Shown in pieces: positions 1 through 4,573 of a stretch of DNA of 6,467 bases. Position numbers and translations under genes: made by a program. The stretch is taken from NCBI GenBank assembly GCA_025964215.1, contig JAOPZG010000637.1, positions 1 to 6,467 on the forward strand, in the 5' to 3' direction. The first letter of the stretch is position 1. Each line of letters opens with the position of its first letter. The notes beneath the pieces are model-generated. The model was not told where the DNA came from and searched no databases. It saw only the letters and a list, made by a program, of their open reading frames with translations. The DNA is from Conexibacter sp. GTDB taxonomy: Bacteria; Actinomycetota; Thermoleophilia; Solirubrobacterales; Solirubrobacteraceae.

Positions 1-675
1 GGTCCGCTCCACCGCGAGCAGCGCCGCGCGCTCCTCGCCGCGCTCGGCCGGCAGGACGCTGCGCACCGCGCCCGCCTGGAGGCCCATGACGCTGATCGAG
101 TGCCCGATCACGTCGTGGAGCTCGCGCGCGATCCGGCTGCGCTCCTGGCGGACCGCCGCGCGCGTGAACTCGTCGCGCTCCTGCTCGAGCCGGGTCGCGC
201 GCGTCTCCAGCACCTCGGTCTCCAGCTGCAGGACGCCGGCCGCCCGGCCGATCAGCAGCCCGATCGCCGGCAGCACGGCGGCGAGGACGAGGTCGTCGGT
301 GGCGCCCTCCCGGACGACCATCGCGGCACCGAGCAGGACGGCGGCCAGCACGCCGCCCGCGGCCAGGCGCCAGCCGGTCCGCCGCGAGCCGACGGCGTAG
401 AGCGCCAGCAGCAGGCAGACGAGGTAGCTGAAGAGCTGGCCGCCGTCGTCGACCTGGCTCTCCAGCGCGACCGCGGCCACGCCGGTCAAGGCGACGGCGA
501 CGAGCGGAGCCCGGAAGCGCAGCGCCGCCGGCAGGCCGACCGCGGCGGCCAGCAGTGCCTGGAGCGGCGTGTGGAGCAGGTCGTAGACGACGAGCTCGAG
601 CACGGCGAGGCCGGCGAGCGCCACGGCGAGGAGGGGCTCGGACCACCGGCGCGGGAGGACCGCTCGCAGCGTCAC
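1..675 (-). CDS. NarL-family membrane sensor histidine kinase, N-terminal part (cut by window edge)
   Basis: Two-component sensor kinase of the HisKA_3 class, which autophosphorylates on histidine and passes phosphate to a LuxR/NarL-type response regulator. The 225 visible residues hold five or six hydrophobic segments between about residues 14 and 143, with few charges. A charged linker, probably coiled coil, follows at about 147-180. The dimerisation/phospho-acceptor motif RIARELHDVIGHSISVM comes next, with H187 as the expected phosphorylated residue. The ATP-binding HATPase_c domain would lie beyond position 1, so the gene is incomplete here. The GTG at 675 was chosen because coding-like codon use begins there and a TANNNT -10 box lies 7 nt upstream with no Shine-Dalgarno. 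No partner regulator is visible; in this family it usually lies just downstream, outside the window. The input signal is unknown. Family assignment is firm, substrate or signal is not. Confidence 0.93.
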   Translation of the reverse strand, partial: MTLRAVLPRRWSEPLLAVALAGLAVLELVVYDLLHTPLQALLAAAVGLPAALRFRAPLVAVALTGVAAVALESQVDDGGQLFSYLVCLLLALYAVGSRRTGWRLAAGGVLAAVLLGAAMVVREGATDDLVLAAVLPAIGLLIGRAAGVLQLETEVLETRATRLEQERDEFTRAAVRQERSRIARELHDVIGHSISVMGLQAGAVRSVLPAERGEERAALLAVERT

Positions 676-682
676 GGGCGGC

Positions 683-688
683 ACGCTA
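683..688 (-). promoter_or_regulatory. Candidate -10 box (TAGCGT) for leaderless kinase transcript
   Basis: TAGCGT fits the actinobacterial TANNNT -10 pattern and ends 7 nt before the GTG start, so transcription would begin at or one base before the start codon. No convincing -35 is seen, and no ribosome binding site lies upstream of the GTG. Inferred from sequence only. Confidence 0.4.
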
Positions 689-709
689 CCGGCGCCCGCG
701 AGCGCCCGC

Positions 710-727
710 ATCGGCCTCCGGGCCGAT
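710..727. repeat. Perfect inverted repeat, 7-bp arms, in the divergent promoter region
   Basis: ATCGGCC and GGCCGAT flank a 4-nt centre (tccg). A third GGCCGAT lies at 769-775, its last two bases overlapping the -35 box of the small membrane gene. The repeat sits upstream of both the kinase and that gene, so a regulator binding there could control either. No T-run follows, so it is unlikely to be a terminator. Operator function is inference. Confidence 0.45.
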
Positions 728-773
728 CCGGCGTCGGCCTGGCGGCGGAGTGGCAAGATCCGCCTGCGGGCCG

Positions 774-802
774 ATGACACGGCCCGGGCCGCGACCTAGC
801 CT
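774..802 (+). promoter_or_regulatory. Sigma-70-type promoter for the small membrane protein gene
   Basis: The -35 ATGACA (774-779, 5 of 6 to TTGACA) and -10 TAGCCT (797-802) are separated by exactly 17 nt. The -10 ends 9 nt before the ATG at 812, leaving only a few nucleotides or no leader. No Shine-Dalgarno precedes the ATG, which agrees with leaderless or near-leaderless translation. Confidence 0.55.
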
Positions 803-811
803 GCCGCTCCC

Positions 812-1045
812 ATGAACACCTCACAGATCCTGACCCGCCGGACCCTCGTCGGCCTGGCGATCTTCACGCTGATCGACTTCGCGATCACGGCCGCCATGGG
901 CAACCCGAAGCACGGCCTGCGCGGCGCGGTCGCCGACGTGACGTGGATGACCTTCCTCGTCTGCGTGCTGCTGCTGATCGTCGCCAGCGCGTTCGTGCTC
1001 GTGCGCAGCAGCACCGGCGCGCGCCGCCGCCGCGCGGCACCCTGA
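812..1045 (+). CDS. Small two-helix membrane protein, function unknown
   Basis: A 77-aa protein that I do not recognise. Two hydrophobic helices are predicted at about residues 13-30 (LVGLAIFTLIDFAITAAMG region) and 45-65, joined by a short loop containing NPKHG. The tail from residue 66 is very basic (ARRRRA), which suggests a cytoplasmic C-terminus by the positive-inside rule, and thus both ends inside. Codon use is typical of the neighbours (third positions mostly G/C), and a well-spaced promoter stands directly before the ATG, so the gene is likely real despite its size. It is divergent from the sensor kinase and convergent with the PRC-barrel gene, with 33 nt to that gene's stop. A role with the kinase is possible through the shared spacer but unproven. 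Confidence 0.75.
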   Translation: MNTSQILTRRTLVGLAIFTLIDFAITAAMGNPKHGLRGAVADVTWMTFLVCVLLLIVASAFVLVRSSTGARRRRAAP

Positions 1046-1075
1046 GGGGCGCGGCGGGGCGGCGCGCGGTCGTCG

Positions 1076-1085
1076 GCGCTAGCGC
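1076..1085. repeat. 10-bp palindrome GCGCTAGCGC at the end of the minus-strand PRC-barrel gene
   Basis: A perfect self-complementary decamer centred on CTAG. It contains the TAG stop of the PRC-barrel/YsnF gene and lies between two convergent genes. It has no loop and no T-run, so it is not a standard terminator. The 1046-1078 spacer is almost pure G/C and shows no clearer hairpin. Confidence 0.3.
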
Positions 1086-1855
1086 TTGGGCGTGTCGCCC
1101 TCGACGTCGATGCGCTCCTTGCGCACCTCGTCGGAGACGGTCTCGTCCTCGGTGATCGTGTCCTTGTCCATGCGCACGCGCTCCTTGGCGACGACGTCCT
1201 TCTGGACGACGGGCTCCTCGGCGTGCAGGACGACCTCGTGCTCCTCCTCGGAGATCGCGGGGCCGTCGAGCGCGTCGCCGCGGTTGGCGTCGGTGATCGG
1301 CTCGCGCTCGACGCGGACCTCCTCGCGCTGGACCGGGATCGTCGTCTCGACCTGCTCGGTGACGACGTACTTGCGCAGCCGCGCGCGACCGGTCTCGCGG
1401 GAGGTCGTCCCGACGGTCAGCTCCTCCTCGGAGCGCGTCATCGCGTCGTCGGTCGTGGGGCCGCTGGTGTCGTGGCCCACGGTGCCGCCCGCGGCCCGGT
1501 CGGTGCCGCCGGCCGGGAGGCCGGAGTCCGAGCGGCGCTCGGAGTACTCGTAGCCGTAGTGCGCGTACAGCGCGGCCTCCTCGTCCTGCGAGAGCTGGCC
1601 GTCGGCCTCGGCGTTCGGCGCGTCCTTGACCAGGTCCTTGTCGAACGGGACGTGGACGTGGTCGTCGTGCGCGGTCGCGTCGGCCAGCGGGATGAACGTC
1701 ACCTTGCTGCCGAACAGGCCGGTCTTGACCGCGAGCCACTCCGGCTTGCCGGTCTCGTCGTCGAGGTAGATCTCGTCGATCGTGCCGAGCTTCTGCTCGT
1801 CGTTGCCGACGACCTTCTCGCCCTTCCAGCTCGCGACGTCCTGGGTGGTGGGCAT
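1079..1855 (-). CDS. PRC-barrel and YsnF (DUF2382) domain stress protein, full length
   Basis: A 258-aa acidic, probably cytoplasmic protein. Residues 5-85 form a PRC-barrel domain (LGTIDEIYLDDETGKPEWLAV, then TGLFGSKVTFIPL). A flexible Gly/Ser/Thr-rich linker follows at about 105-138. Residues 140-252 are the YsnF/DUF2382 domain, opening with the hallmark TRSEEELTVGT and carrying two related halves (RKYVVTEQVETTIPVQREEV and VVQKDVVAKERVRMDKDTI). YsnF-type proteins are general stress proteins; their biochemical activity is not established. The ATG at 1855 is preceded by AGGAGG (1861-1866, 5 nt spacing). The frame stays open to 2422, but that upstream part has poor codon use and is non-coding. 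A shorter paralogue lies at 2792-3343 in the opposite orientation. Domain calls are confident, the molecular role is not. Confidence 0.93.
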   Translation of the reverse strand: MPTTQDVASWKGEKVVGNDEQKLGTIDEIYLDDETGKPEWLAVKTGLFGSKVTFIPLADATAHDDHVHVPFDKDLVKDAPNAEADGQLSQDEEAALYAHYGYEYSERRSDSGLPAGGTDRAAGGTVGHDTSGPTTDDAMTRSEEELTVGTTSRETGRARLRKYVVTEQVETTIPVQREEVRVEREPITDANRGDALDGPAISEEEHEVVLHAEEPVVQKDVVAKERVRMDKDTITEDETVSDEVRKERIDVEGDTPKR

Positions 1856-1896
1856 GCGCCCCTCCTCTCGTTGTAGGTGAACTGCTCCGCTGCTGC

Positions 1897-1933
1897 TGTC
1901 AACCGAGATACGCGATCCGGGACGGGCACAAAC
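1897..1933 (-). promoter_or_regulatory. Two overlapping promoter candidates for the PRC-barrel/YsnF gene
   Basis: Reading the minus strand, GTTTGT (1933-1928), 14 nt, then GCGTAT (1913-1908) resembles the general-stress sigma-B/sigma-F pattern GTTT...GGGTAT (5 of 6 at the -10) and would give a leader of about 45 nt. Just downstream is a perfect TTGACA (1902-1897), a housekeeping -35, but its -10 is unclear: TCACCT at 16 nt or TACAAC at 21 nt. The two may be alternative promoters. The sigma-B reading fits the known stress role of YsnF proteins but is inference. Confidence 0.4.
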
Positions 1934-1948
1934 AGAAATGAGACAAGC
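1934..1948 (+). repeat. Copy of a recurring 15-bp element (AGAAATGAGACAAGC)
   Basis: This matches AGAAACGAGACACGC at 2400-2414 in 13 of 15 positions. Weaker copies lie at 1899-1913 (plus, 11 of 15) and 2068-2082 (minus, 11 of 15). All four are in the non-coding DNA of the stress locus. This copy is immediately upstream of the sigma-B-like -35 of the minus-strand gene, a position suited to a regulator site. Confidence 0.45.
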
Positions 1949-2164
1949 GGGACGGGCGCGGCCCGGGCGCTCGCGGGCGTCGTGGCGCCGGCCGCCGCAC
2001 GGGAGATCCCCATGCTCGCGCGATGCACCGGAAGCTGGCAATCGCGTCGAGCGGACGAAGCAGATCACGGTGTCTCGCTTCGGGGTCGAGAACGCCCAGC
2101 GAAGCTGGCGCGTAGCCGCGCGCCGAGGTCCGCCGACACCTCCATCTTGCACAGAGCGCGGATC

Positions 2165-2184
2165 TTTCCCCTGGGAAACGGGGA
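2165..2184 (+). promoter_or_regulatory. Nested inverted repeats just before the 67-aa membrane peptide gene
   Basis: TTTCCC (2165-2170) and GGGAAA (2173-2178) form a palindrome with a 2-nt centre. Overlapping it, TCCCC (2167-2171) and GGGGA (2180-2184) could form an RNA hairpin with an 8-nt loop. The second arm includes the weak Shine-Dalgarno (GGGGAG, 2180-2185), so folding could mask it. It could be a DNA operator or a translational control hairpin; neither is proven. Confidence 0.35.
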
Positions 2185-2194
2185 GTCCGGGGGC

Positions 2195-2398
2195 ATGGTC
2201 ATCATCGTGCTCGTCGTCGTGGTCCTCACGCTCATCGGCGCCACCTACGGCATCTTCACCCGCCGCGGCAGCGGCATCGACCAGCACCCGCGGGGCGGCG
2301 ACCACGTCGGCTCGCCCGGCGTCGGCGAGGGCGAGAGCCGCGAGTCCGGCCACGTCGAGGAGAACGCCGGCGCCTTCGACTCGCACGGGGCCAAGTAG
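2195..2398 (+). CDS. 67-aa single-pass membrane peptide with hydrophilic Gly/Glu/His tail
   Basis: I do not recognise a named family. Residues 2-20 are a strong hydrophobic helix (VIIVLVVVVLTLIGATYGI) with no N-terminal charge, followed by TRR, so the tail probably faces the cytoplasm. Residues 25-67 are polar and look disordered, rich in G, E, S and H. The ATG at 2195 follows a weak GGGGAG at 9 nt. The frame is open far upstream, but codon bias becomes coding-like only from this ATG. It is followed after 41 nt by the coiled-coil gene, and with it and the PRC-barrel gene at 2792 it probably forms an operon. A small membrane partner of the stress proteins is a fair guess from position alone. 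Confidence 0.72.
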   Translation: MVIIVLVVVVLTLIGATYGIFTRRGSGIDQHPRGGDHVGSPGVGEGESRESGHVEENAGAFDSHGAK

Positions 2399-2399
2399 G

Positions 2400-2420
2400 A
2401 GAAACGAGACACGCTGTCTC
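2400..2420 (+). repeat. Best copy of the recurring element, fused to a GAGACA/TGTCTC inverted repeat
   Basis: AGAAACGAGACACGC (2400-2414) is the copy I used as reference for the element. Its GAGACA (2406-2411) pairs perfectly with TGTCTC (2415-2420) across CGC, giving a 6-bp stem with a 3-nt loop. It lies two bases after the stop of the 67-aa gene and 8 nt before the AAGGA ribosome binding site (2428-2432) of the next gene. No T-run follows, so a terminator is unlikely; an operator or attenuating hairpin is possible. Confidence 0.45.
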
Positions 2421-2439
2421 ACAAACCAAGGACTATGAC

Positions 2440-2790
2440 ATGAGCAGCACCGTCTGGATCATCCTGGCCGTCGTGGTCGTCGCGCTGCTCGTCGCGGCGT
2501 TCCTCGCGCTCCGCGGCCGCCTCGCGCACCGCCGCCAGCAGCGGCGCGTGGAGGCTCGCGCGCGCGTCTCCGAGGCGGGCCGTCTCAGCGACGTCGCCGA
2601 GAGCGAGCACGACCTCGCGCGCCGCGCCGAGCAGCTCGCCGCGAGCGAGAACGAGGAGGCCGAAGAGCATCGCCGGCGGGCGGTGCGCGCCGAGAAGGAG
2701 GCCGAGGCCCACCGCGACGCCGCGGAGACCTCGGCCCGCGAGGCCTCCGCCCACCAGGCGCGCGCCGAGCGCGTCGACCCGGATCGCTGA
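2440..2790 (+). CDS. Membrane-anchored coiled-coil protein, 116 aa
   Basis: Residues 5-24 are a single transmembrane helix (VWIILAVVVVALLVAAFLAL) followed by RGRLAHRRQQRR, which puts the rest in the cytoplasm. From residue 30 to 112 the protein is almost wholly charged and alanine-rich (AEQLAASENEEAEEHRRRAV and similar), typical of a long alpha-helix or coiled coil. The ATG at 2440 has AAGGA at 7 nt spacing. The stop is one base before the ATG of the PRC-barrel protein at 2792, so the two are almost certainly co-transcribed and probably translationally coupled. Similar small membrane/coiled-coil proteins occur beside PRC-barrel genes in actinobacteria (from memory). A scaffold or anchor role is inference; no enzyme motif is present. 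Confidence 0.87.
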   Translation: MSSTVWIILAVVVVALLVAAFLALRGRLAHRRQQRRVEARARVSEAGRLSDVAESEHDLARRAEQLAASENEEAEEHRRRAVRAEKEAEAHRDAAETSAREASAHQARAERVDPDR

Positions 2791-2791
2791 G

Positions 2792-3343
2792 ATGGCCGAC
2801 CACGACCTCAACACGCTGCTCGACTGGCGCGGCCGCACGGTCCTCGACCGCAAGGGCGAGACGCTCGGCAAGCTCGGCGACCTCTACCTCGACGAGGCGA
2901 TCGACCGCGCCGCCTACGCCGGCGTGCGCACCGGCCTCTTCGGGCGCCACGAGTCGATCGTCCCGCTCGCCCGGATCGCCGAGCGCGAGGGCGACCTCGT
3001 CGTCCCCTACGACGCGGAGCTCGTCCGCGACGCGCCGAAGATCGATCCGGACACGGGCCTCGACGAGGCCGAGCAGGAGCGGCTGGCGCGGCACTACGGG
3101 ACGACGAGCGCGGCGCCGCCCGCGCCGCCCGCGCCCGCCACCGAGGACCACGCCGAGATGATCCGCTCCGAGGAGGAGCTCACCACCGGCACGACGCCGA
3201 TGAAGCCGGCCGAGCGCGTCCGGCTGCGCAAGGTCCTGGTCACCGAGCACGTCAAGAAGACGGTGCCGGTGCGCCGCGAGGTCGTGCAGCTCGAGACCGA
3301 CCCGCCGCCGGAGGGCGCCGTCGAGGACGCCGGTCCCGCCTAG
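2792..3343 (+). CDS. PRC-barrel protein with shortened YsnF (DUF2382) domain
   Basis: A 183-aa paralogue of the protein encoded at 1079-1855. Residues 5-85 are the PRC-barrel (LGKLGDLYLDEAIDRAAYAG, then TGLFGRHESIVPLARI and VPYDAELVRDAPK, closely parallel to the paralogue). A Pro/Ala-rich linker runs from 105 to 118. The YsnF hallmark IRSEEELTTGTT is at about 124-135, followed by RLRKVLVTEHVKKTVPVRREVV (145-166). The protein then ends after a short Pro/Glu tail, so the second half of the DUF2382 domain found in the paralogue is missing. No frameshift is apparent and codon use stays good to the end, so it looks like a genuine short form. The ATG follows the previous stop by one base. The TAG stop overlaps the stop of the convergent minus-strand gene. 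Confidence 0.92.
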   Translation: MADHDLNTLLDWRGRTVLDRKGETLGKLGDLYLDEAIDRAAYAGVRTGLFGRHESIVPLARIAEREGDLVVPYDAELVRDAPKIDPDTGLDEAEQERLARHYGTTSAAPPAPPAPATEDHAEMIRSEEELTTGTTPMKPAERVRLRKVLVTEHVKKTVPVRREVVQLETDPPPEGAVEDAGPA

Positions 3344-3638
3344 GGCGACTCCACGACGGGCGTCACCCGATCGGGGTTCGCGGCGACGTAGTCCTGCAGC
3401 GTCTTGGGGTGGTACTCGGCGCTCGGGGTCTCCAGCCGCAGGCGGGCGCTGGAGGACACGGTGCTGCCGGGCGCCTGCTCGAGCCGGCGATCGAGCGGCC
3501 CCATCGCCCGGTAGAAGGGGTTCATCGAGTCGTGCTTGCCGGCCAGGGCGTCGGGCCGGACGTCCTGGCCGCGCTCGCGGCGACCGTCGTCCGGCGACCC
3601 CGTCCGGCGTCGCAGGCGATGACGATGCGCTTGCTCAT
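3340..3638 (-). pseudogene. Small gene of unknown function, apparently frameshifted
   Basis: An ATG at 3638 has a strong GAGGGAGG (3646-3653, 7 nt spacing) and starts MSKRIVIACDAG, coding-like, but that frame stops at TGA after 38 codons (3524-3526). Another frame carries convincing coding from about 3600 to the TAG at 3340-3342: GSPDDGRRERGQDVRP..., then from the internal ATG at 3525 a 61-aa stretch (MNPFYRAMGPLDRRLEQ...) ending TLQDYVAANPDRVTPVVESP. In 25 codons upstream of 3525 this frame has 24 G/C-ending codons and a natural Asp/Glu content. A frameshift near the GGGG at about 3598-3602 would join the two into roughly 98 aa. The alternative is two tiny coupled genes sharing ATGA at 3525-3522. 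A TTGACG -35-like box lies at 3692-3697. The N-terminus faintly recalls universal stress proteins, but the rest does not. Confidence 0.5.
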
Positions 3639-3704
3639 CGGCGGGCCTCCCTCTCGTTGATCGCGCAGACCCTCTCAGCGCCGGGGACCGCCGTCAAGGC
3701 GCGG

Positions 3705-4505
3705 TCACGCCGTTCGCTGGACCTTCCAGTCGGTGCCGAAGTAGACCGTGCTCGGGGTCCCGGCCGGGAACGACCCGGCCTTCGCGTACGAGTCGAGGAT
3801 CAGCCGGTACGGGCCCTGGCTCATCGACGCGATGATCGTCGCCTCGCACGGCGCGTTGTCGCCGCCGGCCGGGTAGACGACCGTGTAGGTGGTGGTGTAG
3901 GCGGCGGTCCAGTGCCAGCCGCAGTTCGCGCCGCCGGCGCTCGTCGACAGCTTCACGCCGAAGTCGAAGTGCCACCACGTGCCCTTCTGCATCGCCACCT
4001 GGCCCCAGTCGAACGGGCCGTCGGCCTTGCGCTCCCCGAACAGGCCGGAGCTCGTCGACATCACCCGGTTCTCCGGCGAGCCCGCGTACGGCGGCCCGTA
4101 GGCCCACTGGATCTGCTCGTGCCAGCCGCCGGAGAGCATCGCCGGGAAGCCCGGGGCGAACGCCATCGACCCGCTGATCCGGTACGTCCCGCCCGCGACC
4201 ATCACGTTCGGCCCGTTGAGCTGCGCCCGCGGGTTGTCGTTCGGCGACGTGCCGCACGTGCCGTTGTTCGCCGCGACGTCCTCGGGATACGAGGTCACCT
4301 GCAACGCCGAGACGCCGGCGTACGTCACCGGGATCACCCGGTCGCCGTGGGCGTCGGTCTGGCAGCCGCCCTGGAAGATCCATGCGGCCTCGGAGTTGCC
4401 GAGCCAGGTCTGGCCGACGGTGAGCGGGGTGTCGGCGGAAGCTGTGGCCGGCGCGAGCGCGACGGCGGCCAGCGCGAGGAGGATGCGAAGCGAGCGAGAG
4501 CGCAT
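3705..4505 (-). CDS. Secreted Trp-rich protein, probably polysaccharide-lyase-like jelly-roll fold
   Basis: A 266-aa exported protein. Residues 1-24 are a Sec signal peptide: basic MRSRSLR, a hydrophobic core, and cleavage predicted after ASA (A24). The mature part is rich in W, Y, T and G with alternating beta-like segments. The pattern WHEQIQWAYGPP (128-139), then GTWWHFDFGVKLS (175-187), then QGPYRLILDSY (230-240) and TVYFGTDWKV (253-262), parallels bacterial heparin-lyase-I-like/polysaccharide lyase proteins with a concanavalin-A-type fold; this is a pattern match by eye, not a search. Four cysteines (C48, C84, C195, C220) could form two disulfides. The expected job is binding or cutting extracellular polysaccharide. 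Catalytic residues cannot be assigned. A TAATCT box exactly 6 nt before the ATG suggests a leaderless transcript. Confidence 0.85.
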   Translation of the reverse strand: MRSRSLRILLALAAVALAPATASADTPLTVGQTWLGNSEAAWIFQGGCQTDAHGDRVIPVTYAGVSALQVTSYPEDVAANNGTCGTSPNDNPRAQLNGPNVMVAGGTYRISGSMAFAPGFPAMLSGGWHEQIQWAYGPPYAGSPENRVMSTSSGLFGERKADGPFDWGQVAMQKGTWWHFDFGVKLSTSAGGANCGWHWTAAYTTTYTVVYPAGGDNAPCEATIIASMSQGPYRLILDSYAKAGSFPAGTPSTVYFGTDWKVQRTA

Positions 4506-4511
4506 CCGGCG

Positions 4512-4517
4512 AGATTA
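4512..4517 (-). promoter_or_regulatory. -10 box (TAATCT) for leaderless transcript of the secreted protein
   Basis: TAATCT fits TANNNT. Its last base is 6 nt before the ATG at 4505, so a normal -10 position places transcription start on the A of the ATG. No Shine-Dalgarno is present upstream. The -35 is weak. It lies in the 68-bp spacer after the upstream minus-strand gene. Confidence 0.5.
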
Positions 4518-4573
4518 CGCTCTTCGATGGTGGATGCTGCACGATCAGGGGCACGTGGGGGCCACCCCGCATC

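Larger units (their letters stand above)
1856..2194. other. 339-bp divergent control region between the two halves of the stress locus
   Basis: No convincing gene: open frames crossing it have poor codon-position bias. It holds the promoter candidates for the minus-strand PRC-barrel gene, three of the four copies of a GAGACA-containing element, a 9-bp direct repeat (GAAGCTGGC at 2031-2039 and 2101-2109, exactly 70 bp apart), and an inverted repeat near the next gene's start. An A-rich patch at 1928-1946 stands out from the GC-rich surroundings. I could not define a good plus-strand promoter for the gene at 2195. Confidence 0.6.

Noticed and set aside
100..777. Plus-strand open frame of 225 codons opposite the kinase
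   Set aside because: The minus frame encodes an unmistakable HisKA_3 motif and membrane helices; the plus frame is a composition artefact.
1856..2422. Extension of the PRC-barrel/YsnF protein upstream of 1855 (frame open to 2422)
   Set aside because: The added residues have poor codon bias and no domain; AGGAGG and promoter elements mark 1855 as the start, and the extension would overlap the 67-aa gene.
2435..2443. Two-codon open frame ATGACATGA overlapping the coiled-coil gene start
   Set aside because: Only 2 nt from the AAGGA site, so it is unlikely to be used; the ATG at 2440 has proper spacing.
2585..3250. Minus-strand open frame of 221 codons opposite the coiled-coil and short PRC-barrel genes
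   Set aside because: Arg/Gly-rich, no motifs; the plus strand carries clear PRC-barrel and YsnF signatures.
4540..4573. Possible terminator after the 176-aa gene (GTGG/CCAC and GGGG/CCCC short arms)
   Set aside because: Stems are only 4 bp, alternatives overlap, and no T-run follows; in such GC-rich DNA this is expected by chance.
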